Below are positions 1 to 8,021 of a stretch of DNA of 64,000 nucleotides, piece by piece (the stretch's first letter is position 1; each line of letters starts with the position of its first letter). Origin of the DNA: Palsa-504 sp963744575 (lineage in GTDB: Bacteria > Actinomycetota > Actinomycetes > Streptosporangiales > Streptosporangiaceae); contig CAVUUF010000009.1 in the NCBI GenBank assembly GCA_963744575.1, forward strand, positions 62,001 to 126,000. Reading direction: 5' to 3'. Both the position numbers and the translations under genes were made by a program. Below the pieces are notes generated by a model. That model did not search any database and was not told where the DNA came from. It saw nothing but the letters and a program-made list of their open reading frames with translations.

Positions 1-435
1 AGCGGCGGCCTGCTCGGCAAGGGCCTCGGCGGCGGCCAGCCGTACATCACCCCGCTGGTGCAGAGCGACCTCGTGTTCACCGCGTTCGGCGAGGAACTCG
101 GACTGGCCGGGGTGATGGCCATCTTGCTGCTCTACGGGCTGATCGTGCAGCGCGGGCTGCGGACCGCGATGTCGGTCAAGGACCCGTTCTCCAAGCTGCT
201 GGCCGGCGGCCTGTCCTTCATGCTCGCCCTGCAGGTGTTCGTCATCGTCGGCGGCGTCACCCGGCTCATCCCGCTGACCGGCATCACCACCCCGTTCCTG
301 TCCCAGGGCGGGTCCTCGCTGGTGGCGAGCTGGATGCTGATCGGCCTGCTGGCCCGGCTGAGCGACAGCGCCCGCCGCCCGCCGCCGCGGCCGATACAGG
401 AGGAGGGACTGACACAGGTGGTGACGCTGAAGTGA
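1..435 (+). CDS. rodA: RodA/FtsW/SpoVE-family peptidoglycan polymerase, C-terminal part
   Basis: The window opens inside this gene; 144 residues and the stop are present. SEDS proteins are multispanning membrane glycosyltransferases that polymerise glycan strands from lipid II with a partner class B PBP. The fragment keeps the SEDS signature SDLVFTAFGEELG and the PLTGITTPFLSQGGSS block, plus at least three hydrophobic segments. The stop overlaps the GTG start of the penicillin-binding protein gene by 4 bases, so the two are translationally coupled, matching the usual RodA-PbpA pair. RodA rather than FtsW is inferred from the pbpA-pknA-pknB neighbours. Confidence 0.93.
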   Translation, partial: SGGLLGKGLGGGQPYITPLVQSDLVFTAFGEELGLAGVMAILLLYGLIVQRGLRTAMSVKDPFSKLLAGGLSFMLALQVFVIVGGVTRLIPLTGITTPFLSQGGSSLVASWMLIGLLARLSDSARRPPPRPIQEEGLTQVVTLK

Positions 436-1919
436 ACCGGGCGCTGCGCCGGATATCCATCGCCGTCCTGGTGATGTTCCTGCTGCTGCTCATCAACGTC
501 AACTACCTGCAGGGCTTCGCGCCCACCAGCCTGGCGAGCAAGCCGGGCAACTCCCGCGCGTTCTTCGCCGCGCAGAACCAGTACGAGCGGGGCAGCATCG
601 TCACCTCCGACGGCGTGACCATCGCCGCCTCCAAGCTGAGCACCGGCCCGAACGACAACATCAAGTATCAGCGCTACTACCCGTATGGTCCCGAGTACGC
701 TCCGGTGACCGGCTACGACACGATCTACAGCCAGACCGGCATCGAGGCCGCGGAGAACTCGCTGCTGTCAGGCAACGACTCCGCGCTCGACGTCAGGAAG
801 GTCATCGACCTGATCACCGGCAAGACGACCAGGGGCGCCACCGTCGAGGTCACGATCAACTCCAAGGCCCAGAACGCGGCCTGGAACGCGCTGAAGGCAC
901 TCGGCAAGCCGGGCGCGATAGTGGCGCTCAACCCGAAGACCGGGGCGATCCTCGCCATGGCCAGCTACCCGAGCTACGACCCCAACCTGCTGGCCACCCA
1001 CGACGGCGCGCAGCTCAACAAGGTCGACAACCAGCTGCTCGCGGACAAGGCGCAGCCGCTGCTCAACCGGGCCCTGGAGGGGACGTACCCGCCCGGCTCG
1101 ACGTTCAAGATCGTGACCAGCTCGGGGCTGCTCACGCAGAACCCGAGCACCACGATCAACACCAGCGTGGACTCGCCGCCCCAGCTCACGCTGCCGCAGA
1201 CCACCCACGTGCTCACCAACGACCAGGGCGAGGCGTGCGGGAACGGGAGCGGTCAGGTGCCGTTGATCTACGCGTTCGCCCAGTCCTGCGACACCACCTT
1301 CGGCAAGATCGGCATGCAGCTCGGCGCGCAGACGCTCAACGGCACAGCCGAGAACTTCGGCCTGAACGACGCCAACCTGACCGTCCCGATGCCGGTGGCC
1401 AAGAGCAACTACGTGATCCCGCCCAGCCAGGCGCTCACCGCCTTCTCGGCGATCGGCCAGTTCAGCGATACCGTCACCCCGCTGCAGGAAGCCATGTTCT
1501 CCGCGGCCATCGCCAACGGCGGCACGCTGATGAAGCCCCACCTGGTGCAGCAGGTGACCGCGAGCGACCTGAGCACGGTCCAGGGCACGTCGCAGTCAAC
1601 GCTCAGGCAGTCGGTTTCCTCGCCGGTGGCCAGCAGCGTGGGACAGATGATGCTCGCCGTGGTCCAGCAGCCCGAGGGCACGGCCTACGCCTTCCGGCAG
1701 AGCGTCACCGGCGTCCAGATCGCGGGCAAGACCGGCACGGCCGAGACCGGCATCGTCACCGGGCTTGATGACGCGGCTTTCACCAGCTTTGCCCCGTACG
1801 CCAACCCGGATATCGCCGTCGGCGTCATAATTCAAGGCGGTGGTTACGGCGCCGCCGCGGCCGCACCCATCGCTGTGCAGGTCATCAAGGCATATCAGCA
1901 AGCCGTGGGGAATCAGTGA
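432..1919 (+). CDS. pbpA: Class B penicillin-binding protein PbpA (peptidoglycan transpeptidase)
   Basis: 495 residues. It cross-links peptidoglycan outside the membrane as partner of the upstream SEDS polymerase. Visible: an N-terminal membrane anchor at about residues 8-25, a short PBP dimerisation-like part, then a transpeptidase domain with nucleophile motif STFK at S223, an SCD motif at S285 (the SxN position) and KTGTAE at K433. The GTG start overlaps the rodA stop and the gene's own end overlaps the next kinase start, each by 4 bases. Length and motif order are normal for actinobacterial PbpA. Its activity is probably tuned by the PknA/PknB kinases encoded next. Confidence 0.95.
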   Translation: MNRALRRISIAVLVMFLLLLINVNYLQGFAPTSLASKPGNSRAFFAAQNQYERGSIVTSDGVTIAASKLSTGPNDNIKYQRYYPYGPEYAPVTGYDTIYSQTGIEAAENSLLSGNDSALDVRKVIDLITGKTTRGATVEVTINSKAQNAAWNALKALGKPGAIVALNPKTGAILAMASYPSYDPNLLATHDGAQLNKVDNQLLADKAQPLLNRALEGTYPPGSTFKIVTSSGLLTQNPSTTINTSVDSPPQLTLPQTTHVLTNDQGEACGNGSGQVPLIYAFAQSCDTTFGKIGMQLGAQTLNGTAENFGLNDANLTVPMPVAKSNYVIPPSQALTAFSAIGQFSDTVTPLQEAMFSAAIANGGTLMKPHLVQQVTASDLSTVQGTSQSTLRQSVSSPVASSVGQMMLAVVQQPEGTAYAFRQSVTGVQIAGKTGTAETGIVTGLDDAAFTSFAPYANPDIAVGVIIQGGGYGAAAAAPIAVQVIKAYQQAVGNQ

Positions 1920-3295
1920 GCGACTATCTGCTGGCCGGCCGCTACCGGCTGACCGACCGCATCGCGGCTGGCGGCATGGGCGAGGTGTGGCGCGGTGAGG
2001 ATAATCTGCTCAACCGCGCCGTGGCGGTCAAGCTGCTGCCCACCGGGCGGGCCGGCGACGAGGCGTTCCTGGCCCGGTTCCGGGCCGAGGCGCGGTACGC
2101 CGCCAGCCTGTCCCATCCGGGCATCGCCCGCGTCTACGACTACGGTGAGTCTTCCGAGTTCGGCGGGGCCTACCTGGTCATGGAGCTGGTGGACGGCGAG
2201 CCGCTGTCCGCGATCCTGGCCCGGACCGGACGCCTTCCCGCCGAGGCGACGCTGGACATCGTCAGCCAGGCGGCGCGAGCGCTCGATGCCGCGCATCAGG
2301 CCGGCATCGTGCACCGCGACATCAAGCCAGGCAACCTGCTTGTCGCCACGGGCGGTACCACGAAGATCACCGATTTCGGCATCGCCACCGCGGTGGCCGC
2401 GGCCCAGGCGTCGCACCTGACCGAGACCGGCATGGTAATGGGCACCGCGATGTACGTGTCGCCCGAGCAGGCCACCGGCGCCCAGGTCACCGACGCCTCC
2501 GACATCTACTCGCTCGGCGTGGTCGGGTACGAGTGCCTGGCCGGGCACCCGCCGTTCACGGCCAGCGAACCGCTGGCGATCGCGTTCGCGCACAAGCACG
2601 AACCGGTGCCCGCGCTGCCGCCGGACGTGCCGCAGCCGGTCAGCGACCTGGTCTATCACATGCTGGCCAAGACCCCGGAAGAGCGTCCGTCCAGTGTCCG
2701 GGTGGTCGCCGACCGTGCCGACATGCTGCGGGACGCGCTGGCCCTGGGCGCCCCCGGAGCGTCCGCCGAGGTCGCCGGGTACCCGGGCGTGACCAGGGCG
2801 GACCTGCCGGCGGCGGCGACCGGTCCGCTGCTCGGCGAGGAGGGTCCCGGAACCGGATGGCCGCCCGTTCCCGCCGTCCGCCGCTCCGGCCGGAACCGCC
2901 AGCTGGCGGCGGTCGGCTCGACCGCGGTGCTGTGCGCCGCCGCGGCCGCCATCGGGCTGTACCTGAGCGGCCATGCCCCCGGCCAGGCCAGCAGCGGCAA
3001 CGTAGGCGGCAGCACGGCGCGGCAGCACCCGAGCTCGGCCGCGGTCACACCGACCCACAGCGCCAGCCCGCACCCCCGGGCGAGGTCAAGCCCTAGCCTG
3101 GCCAGGATCCTGCCGTCGGCATCACCCGCCCCGGCCGGCAACCCACAGCCCTCGAAATCCGTTAAACCGACGCCGTCCCGGACGACGTCGCCCACCGCGA
3201 GCGCGTCCGCGTCGGCGAGCAGTTCGCCCAGTTCCACGAGTTCGTCGTCACCGATCGTGTCACCGTCGTCGTCGTCGTCTTCGCCGTCGTCCTAG
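1916..3295 (+). CDS. pknA: Ser/Thr protein kinase PknA-like, membrane anchored
   Basis: 459 residues. Kinase domain at roughly residues 8-265: glycine loop AAGGMGEV, ATP lysine K39 in VAVKLL, catalytic loop HRDIKPGN (H133, D135), DFG, and an activation segment ending GTAMYVSPEQ. After a linker comes one transmembrane helix at about residues 332-347, then an extracytoplasmic tail of Ser/Pro/Thr low complexity with no PASTA repeat. That is the PknA architecture, as opposed to PknB. The GTG start overlaps pbpA by 4 bases. In relatives it phosphorylates wall-synthesis and division proteins; targets here are inferred. Confidence 0.92.
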   Translation: MSDYLLAGRYRLTDRIAAGGMGEVWRGEDNLLNRAVAVKLLPTGRAGDEAFLARFRAEARYAASLSHPGIARVYDYGESSEFGGAYLVMELVDGEPLSAILARTGRLPAEATLDIVSQAARALDAAHQAGIVHRDIKPGNLLVATGGTTKITDFGIATAVAAAQASHLTETGMVMGTAMYVSPEQATGAQVTDASDIYSLGVVGYECLAGHPPFTASEPLAIAFAHKHEPVPALPPDVPQPVSDLVYHMLAKTPEERPSSVRVVADRADMLRDALALGAPGASAEVAGYPGVTRADLPAAATGPLLGEEGPGTGWPPVPAVRRSGRNRQLAAVGSTAVLCAAAAAIGLYLSGHAPGQASSGNVGGSTARQHPSSAAVTPTHSASPHPRARSSPSLARILPSASPAPAGNPQPSKSVKPTPSRTTSPTASASASASSSPSSTSSSSPIVSPSSSSSSPSS

Positions 3296-3340
3296 AGAGA
3301 CACTAGAAATAACGCAGGGTGGTTTGGCACAGTGCGAGAT

Positions 3341-5191
3341 ATGACACAGCCCCGTCTACTCGGCGGCCGCTACGAGCTCGATGGCGTAGTGGGCCGCGGC
3401 GGCATGGCCGAGGTGTACCGGGCACGCGACATCCGGCTCGACCGGATCGTCGCGATCAAGACGCTGCGCGCCGACCTGGCCAGGGACCAGATATTCCAGG
3501 CGAGATTCCGCCGCGAGGCGCAGTCGGCGGCCTCGCTCAACCACCCGTCCATCGTGGCGGTCTACGACACCGGCGAGGATATGGCCACGGGCGTTCCCGT
3601 GCCGTACATCGTGATGGAGTACGTGGACGGCCGCACGGTGCGGGACCTGCTCCAGGAAGGCCACCGGCTGCTGCCGGAACGGTCGCTTGAGATCATCGAC
3701 GGGGTGCTGCGGGCCCTGGATTACAGCCACCAGGCCGGCATCGTGCACCGCGACATCAAGCCGGGCAACGTGATGGTGACGCGCAACGGCGACGTCAAGG
3801 TCATGGACTTCGGCATAGCCCGGGCGATGAGCGACGCCCAGGCCACGATGACCCAGACGGCCCAGGTGATCGGCACCGCGCAGTACCTGTCGCCGGAGCA
3901 GGCCCGCGGCGAGCGGGTCGACTCCCGCAGTGACCTGTACTCCACCGGCTGCCTGCTGTACGAGTTGCTGACCGGCCGGCCCCCGTTCACCGGCGACTCG
4001 CCGGTCGCCATCGCCTACCAGCATGTCAGGGAGAATCCGGTGCCGCCGTCCCGGGTAGACCCGGACGTCCCGGCGTGGGCGGACGCGATCGTGCTGAAGG
4101 CGATGGCCAAGAGCCCGGCGGACCGGTACCAGACCGCCGCGGACATGCGTGCCGACCTGCAGCGCGCCGCTTCCGGCATGCCCGTGGCGGCGGCCCCGCC
4201 GACCAGGATGGACATGTACCCGCAGAACCAGCGGATGGGCACGGGCACGATGATGGCCGGGCCGACCTCGCAGATCCCGCCGGTCGAGGACTACGAGTAC
4301 GCCGACCGGGACTACGAGCGGGACGGGCGCCGCGGCGGCCGCCGGTGGATCCCCTGGGTTCTCGGCCTGGTGCTGGTGGCGGCCGTGGTGGCGGGCGTGG
4401 CCTACTACCTGCTGGCCGGCGGAAGCAAGACCGCGGTGCCGCTGGTCAACAACGAGCCTGTCGCCCAGGCCCAGGCGCAGATCACGGCCGCGCATCTGCG
4501 CTCGACGGTGGTCGACCAGGCTGATGCCCGCGTCAACCAGGGACTCGTGATCAAGTCCAACCCGCCGGAAGGCAACAACGTCGCCACGAACACCCTGGTG
4601 ACGCTGTACGTCTCCACGGGCGCGGCGCCGGTCGCCGTGCCGAATGTGGTCGGCCAGCAGGAGAACGCGGCCGAGTCCACGCTGCAGGCCAAGGGGTTCA
4701 ACGTCAGCGTCAAGACCGACCCCACCTCGTCCGCGCCGACCGGGCAGGTGATCAGCCAGAGTCCGAGCGCAGGCACGGCCGCGCCGGGCTCCACGGTGAC
4801 CATCACGGTTTCCGGCGGGGCGGTCACGGTGCCCTCGGTCGTCGGGGAGTCGCAGCCGACGGCCACTCAAGTCCTGACCCAGGCCGGCTTCCAGGTCAGC
4901 GCGCAGCAGGGGTCGGGCCCGTCACAGTACGCCAACGGGACGGTATTCAACCAGGTGCCAGCGGCTAGCGGCACCGCGGCGAAGGGCTCCACGGTCACCA
5001 TCTACGTGCAGAATGGCGCGTCGCCGTCGGCGTCGGCGTCGGGCTCCCCGTCCGACACCGGCTCTCCCACCGCGCCCGCCAGCGGCGGCAACGGGGGCGG
5101 GCGGCAACGGGGGCGGGCGGCAACGGGGGCGGGGGCGGCAACGGGGGCGGGGGCGGCAACGGGGGCGGAGGCGGTGGCTGAGCGGCGCTGA
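3341..5191 (+). CDS. pknB: Ser/Thr protein kinase PknB with three PASTA repeats
   Basis: About 616 residues from the ATG at 3341; a GTG three codons upstream is less family-like. Kinase domain: K40 in VAIKTL, HRDIKPGN with H136 and D138, DFG, then GTAQYLSPEQ. A basic/aromatic stretch leads into one transmembrane helix near residues 333-357. Three PASTA modules follow (about residues 365-560), which in this family sense muropeptides or lipid II outside the cell. The end is a Gly-rich tract built from G/C repeats of 16 and 18 bases; the present frame reads Arg/Ala/Thr-rich there, while an alternative frame reads almost pure Gly/Asn and stops at 5181. The true C-terminus is therefore uncertain. 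Confidence 0.93.
   Translation: MTQPRLLGGRYELDGVVGRGGMAEVYRARDIRLDRIVAIKTLRADLARDQIFQARFRREAQSAASLNHPSIVAVYDTGEDMATGVPVPYIVMEYVDGRTVRDLLQEGHRLLPERSLEIIDGVLRALDYSHQAGIVHRDIKPGNVMVTRNGDVKVMDFGIARAMSDAQATMTQTAQVIGTAQYLSPEQARGERVDSRSDLYSTGCLLYELLTGRPPFTGDSPVAIAYQHVRENPVPPSRVDPDVPAWADAIVLKAMAKSPADRYQTAADMRADLQRAASGMPVAAAPPTRMDMYPQNQRMGTGTMMAGPTSQIPPVEDYEYADRDYERDGRRGGRRWIPWVLGLVLVAAVVAGVAYYLLAGGSKTAVPLVNNEPVAQAQAQITAAHLRSTVVDQADARVNQGLVIKSNPPEGNNVATNTLVTLYVSTGAAPVAVPNVVGQQENAAESTLQAKGFNVSVKTDPTSSAPTGQVISQSPSAGTAAPGSTVTITVSGGAVTVPSVVGESQPTATQVLTQAGFQVSAQQGSGPSQYANGTVFNQVPAASGTAAKGSTVTIYVQNGASPSASASGSPSDTGSPTAPASGGNGGGRQRGRAATGAGAATGAGAATGAEAVAERR
5093..5177 (+). repeat. G-rich tandem repeat in the 3' end of pknB
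   Basis: Four tandem copies of an aacgggggcggg-type unit: two of 16 bases followed by two of 18 bases, then a divergent copy. Units of 18 keep one frame (Asn plus five Gly); each 16-base unit shifts it. The tract therefore controls which C-terminal tail the kinase receives. Confidence 0.85.
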
Positions 5192-5328
5192 AACGGGACG
5201 TGTTAGCGGGGTTGCGCGGCGACCTGGATGCCGGTCGCGCCGACCACGGCGAGGAGCGGCTACGCTTGGGTCCGCATCCGGGGTTCGCTCGCGGTTGCTT
5301 CGCCAGGATTGCTACGCAGGAGGCCGTC

Positions 5329-5580
5329 GTGCCCAAGTCGCGCGTCCGTAAGAGGACAGTCTATACGCCTCCGGCGCCGAAGACGGCGCAGCGGAAGGTC
5401 AGTGCGCCATGGGTGGGTCCCGCCATCGTGGTCTGCCTGGTCCTCGGCCTGGCCTGGATCGTGGTCTACTACCTCACGCAGGGTTCGATACCGGGTATCT
5501 CCGCGCTGGGCGCGTGGAACCTCGTGATCGGCTTCACGTTCATCATCGCGGGCGTCGTCCTGTCCACCAGGTGGCGCTGA
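5329..5580 (+). CDS. crgA: Cell division protein CrgA
   Basis: 83 residues. CrgA is a small actinobacterial inner-membrane protein that helps place and stabilise the septum (known from Streptomyces and Mycobacterium, where it contacts FtsZ, FtsI and FtsQ). The protein begins MPKSRVRKR, has a short basic cytoplasmic part, then two transmembrane helices (about residues 27-47 and 60-79) with the family-like NLVIGF segment and an STRWR end. The GTG start is chosen because AGGAGG at 5318-5323 sits six bases upstream; an in-frame start at 5200 would add a segment without family character. It lies after pknB as in many actinomycetes. Confidence 0.93.
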   Translation: MPKSRVRKRTVYTPPAPKTAQRKVSAPWVGPAIVVCLVLGLAWIVVYYLTQGSIPGISALGAWNLVIGFTFIIAGVVLSTRWR

Positions 5581-5610
5581 CCGGCGCGCTTCCGGCCCGG
5601 GTATACGCCC

Positions 5611-6543
5611 TCAGAATCCGCTGGTGAGCTGGCCGGTCCTGACCGCGACCGCGACCGCGATCAGGACCGCCACCAAGACGGTGGCGGCCGCCTGGAACAG
5701 GGCACGGTTCTTCCGGGGCGCGTAGACGTAGGCCGCGGTGAGCAGCGCCCCGGTGAGCAGGCCGCCGATGTGATCCTGCCACGCGATGACGTTGTGGAAG
5801 AAAAAGCTGAGCGCCAGGTTGATGGCGATCAGTACGACGATCCCGCGCGTGTCCAGCCGCAACCGCCGGGACACCACGAACCAGGCTCCGAACAACCCGA
5901 AGATGGCCCCCGAGGCGCCCACCGCGGGATAGTTCTGCGGCGCGAGGAAGTAGTACATCACCCCGCCGCCCACGGCGCTGAGCAGGTAGACCGCCAGGAA
6001 GCGGACCCGGCCGAGGAGGCCCTCGAGCGAAGGTCCGACGAAGACCAGCGCCCACATGTTGAACAGGATGTCCATGAATCCCAGACCGCTCAGGCCGGTC
6101 GCGGGGGCCAGGAACGCCGAGGTGATGAGCCGGTACCACTCTCCGGCGGCCACCCCGTGCATGGGGCCGCCCGTCGTGTACGAGGCGTACCCGAGCATCT
6201 GCAGGTCGTTCACGATGCCCGGGCGGATCCAGGTCACCAGGAACACCGCCACATTGATGGCGACCAGCGTCCAGGTGACGACGGCGCTGGCGGCCGGGCG
6301 GCCGCCGAAGGTGGTCCTGGCCCGGCGGCCACCCCGCGTGCCCTCGCCCACGCACTCCGCGCACTGCTGGCCCACCGAGGCCGAGCGCATGCAGTCAGGG
6401 CACGCGTAGCGCCCGCACCGGACGCAGGAAACATACGTTTCCCGGCCGGAGTGGCGGTAGCAGGCCGGGAACTCCCGGCCCTCCGGCGCGACCCCGTCCG
6501 GCCGGGCCTGGCCGCCCGATCCGGGATCGCTGGTCATGCTCAC
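5611..6543 (-). CDS. Rhomboid-family intramembrane serine protease
   Basis: 310 residues. It cleaves transmembrane helices within the membrane. Catalytic serine S211 lies in GASGAIFG and the paired histidine H258 in WQDHIGG, the standard rhomboid dyad. About six hydrophobic segments fill residues 90-305. The N-terminus carries a Cys/His-rich zinc-binding module (CYRHSGR, CVRC, CPDC, CAEC, residues about 27-63), which is common in actinobacterial rhomboids next to cyclophilin. It runs toward crgA and lies 16 bases from the cyclophilin gene on the same strand, so the two probably share a transcript. Substrate unknown. Confidence 0.92.
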   Translation of the reverse strand: MSMTSDPGSGGQARPDGVAPEGREFPACYRHSGRETYVSCVRCGRYACPDCMRSASVGQQCAECVGEGTRGGRRARTTFGGRPAASAVVTWTLVAINVAVFLVTWIRPGIVNDLQMLGYASYTTGGPMHGVAAGEWYRLITSAFLAPATGLSGLGFMDILFNMWALVFVGPSLEGLLGRVRFLAVYLLSAVGGGVMYYFLAPQNYPAVGASGAIFGLFGAWFVVSRRLRLDTRGIVVLIAINLALSFFFHNVIAWQDHIGGLLTGALLTAAYVYAPRKNRALFQAAATVLVAVLIAVAVAVRTGQLTSGF

Positions 6544-6559
6544 GGCTTGGTCCGATCGG

Positions 6560-7087
6560 TCAGGAAGCGTCGTCGCGCTGCACCGTGACCGACTCGATGG
6601 TCACGTCTTCCACCGGCCTGTCCTGGCTGCCCGTCTTGACCCGGCTGATCCGGTCAACCACGTCAGCACCCTCGATGACCTCGCCGAAGATGGTGTGCTT
6701 GCCGTTCAGCCAGGGCGTCGGGGCTACCGTGATGAAGAACTGCGAGCCGTTGGTGCCGGGTCCGGCGTTCGCCATGGCCAGCAGGTACGGCCGGTCGAAG
6801 GCGAGATCCGGGTGGATCTCGTCGGCGAACTTGTAGCCGGGACCACCCCGGCCCGACCCGAGCGGGTCGCCGCCCTGGATCATGAAGTCGGGAATGACCC
6901 GGTGGAAGATGGTCCCGTCGTACAGCCGGGCGGTCGTGGGCCGCCCGGTGCCCGGGTCGGTCCACTGCCTGCCGCCCTCGGCGAGTTCCACGAAGTTACG
7001 CACCGTCTTAGGCGCGTGATCAGGGAAAAGGCGGACGACAACCGGCCCGGTGTTCGTGCGCAGTGTCGCGGTCAGCGTCTGTGTCAT
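6560..7087 (-). CDS. Peptidyl-prolyl cis-trans isomerase, cyclophilin type
   Basis: 175 residues, a compact cytoplasmic cyclophilin that speeds proline isomerisation during folding. Family blocks visible: FHRVIPDFMIQGGDP, then NGSQFFITVAPTPWLNGKHTIFG without signal peptide. The length is that of single-domain PpiA/PpiB enzymes. A stop-to-start gap of 16 bases puts it upstream of the rhomboid gene in one probable operon. The 149-base divergent spacer to the next gene holds its promoter. Confidence 0.94.
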   Translation of the reverse strand: MTQTLTATLRTNTGPVVVRLFPDHAPKTVRNFVELAEGGRQWTDPGTGRPTTARLYDGTIFHRVIPDFMIQGGDPLGSGRGGPGYKFADEIHPDLAFDRPYLLAMANAGPGTNGSQFFITVAPTPWLNGKHTIFGEVIEGADVVDRISRVKTGSQDRPVEDVTIESVTVQRDDAS

Positions 7088-7236
7088 ACGGTTGACTCCT
7101 CGTCCAGCCCGCTAATGGCCGGACATTTCGCCGGTGTAAATTTCCTCTTGTCAACACCGTACCGGTAGCACGCGATGATTGAACCCCGCACAGCCGGGAA
7201 GCCTGTGGTAACGGGATCATGCTCGGGAGGTTAACT

Positions 7237-7821
7237 GTGTCCTTTATCAATACCAACCGCACCGACGGGACGGCCGCGCTCGGCGAACGCGCGAAGAACG
7301 CCGCCGCGCAGGCCATCCCCGCGGGGAAGCGCGCGGGAACGACAGCGGTCCAGGGAGTCCGCCAGGGCGTTCAGGGCGCGAGGGAATGGGCCGCGCCCCG
7401 TCTCGAGGACGCCGTGCACGGCGCCAGGGAATGGGCCGAGCCGCGGTTTGAGGACGCCGTGCACGGCGCCAGGGAGTGGGCGGCGCCGCGACTGGAGGAC
7501 GCCGCGGAGGCCGTCACCGTCACCGTCGCACCCGCGGTGTCGTCGGCGCTGCGGTCGACCGCCAGCAAGGTCAGGCCGGGCGGGCGGAAACCCGGCATCC
7601 GGAGACTGCTGGACTGGCGCTGGCTGCTCGGCGCGGGCGCGGTGGTGGCCGCGGCCGGCGCGGGCGCGGCCATCACCATGCGACGTCGTTACGCCAGTGC
7701 CACGGAGGAGGCGAAGAACGCCACCGAACTGCCCGAAGACGACCGGGACACGACGGACGCCCCGGGCGACGCGGCCCTGGGTTCGGAGGTGAACGGGCGG
7801 GTCACGGCACCCGGCACGTAG
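7237..7821 (+). CDS. DUF5324-like membrane-anchored protein with Ala/Arg-rich repeats
   Basis: 194 residues from the GTG at 7237, chosen because GGAGG at 7226-7230 is correctly spaced; the ATG at 7219 lies upstream of that site. Residues about 47-91 hold three tandem 15-residue repeats of the type GAREWAAPRLEDAVH, predicted amphipathic helix. A single hydrophobic segment (about residues 134-148) is followed by an acidic tail. The layout resembles the DUF5324 proteins of streptomycetes, whose function is unknown. The repeats would make a helical rod on the membrane. I assign no function. Confidence 0.75.
   Translation: MSFINTNRTDGTAALGERAKNAAAQAIPAGKRAGTTAVQGVRQGVQGAREWAAPRLEDAVHGAREWAEPRFEDAVHGAREWAAPRLEDAAEAVTVTVAPAVSSALRSTASKVRPGGRKPGIRRLLDWRWLLGAGAVVAAAGAGAAITMRRRYASATEEAKNATELPEDDRDTTDAPGDAALGSEVNGRVTAPGT
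7375..7509 (+). repeat. Three in-frame 45-base repeats
   Basis: Copies at 7375-7419, 7420-7464 and 7465-7509 encode GAREWAAPRLEDAVH, GAREWAEPRFEDAVH and GAREWAAPRLEDAAE. Near-identical DNA suggests recent duplication. Confidence 0.85.
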
Positions 7822-7899
7822 CGGCGGGCAGTTACCGGCGGAACCGGCCCGCAGATGCGTGGCCGGCCACCTGACCGCCGTTCCCCGCCGGGCACGCGC

Positions 7900-7984
7900 T
7901 GTGGATAACTCTTCACTCAGCAGACCAGCACGCGCACCGCCCTGGCAATCCGCTGCCCACCGCTGTGGATTGCGCTGTGGACAA
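7900..7984 (+). promoter_or_regulatory. Cluster of three same-direction DnaA boxes outside oriC
   Basis: In the 200-base spacer between two converging genes are TGTGGATAA (7900-7908), TGTGGATTG (7964-7972) and TGTGGACAA (7976-7984). The first and third match the DnaA box perfectly. The last two are 12 bases apart, about one helical turn. No promoter is expected between converging genes, so a DnaA-binding or titration role is the simplest reading. Confidence 0.6.
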
Positions 7985-8021
7985 CAGGAGATGCCTGGCC
8001 GGGCCGTTCTCACCAGCTGGG

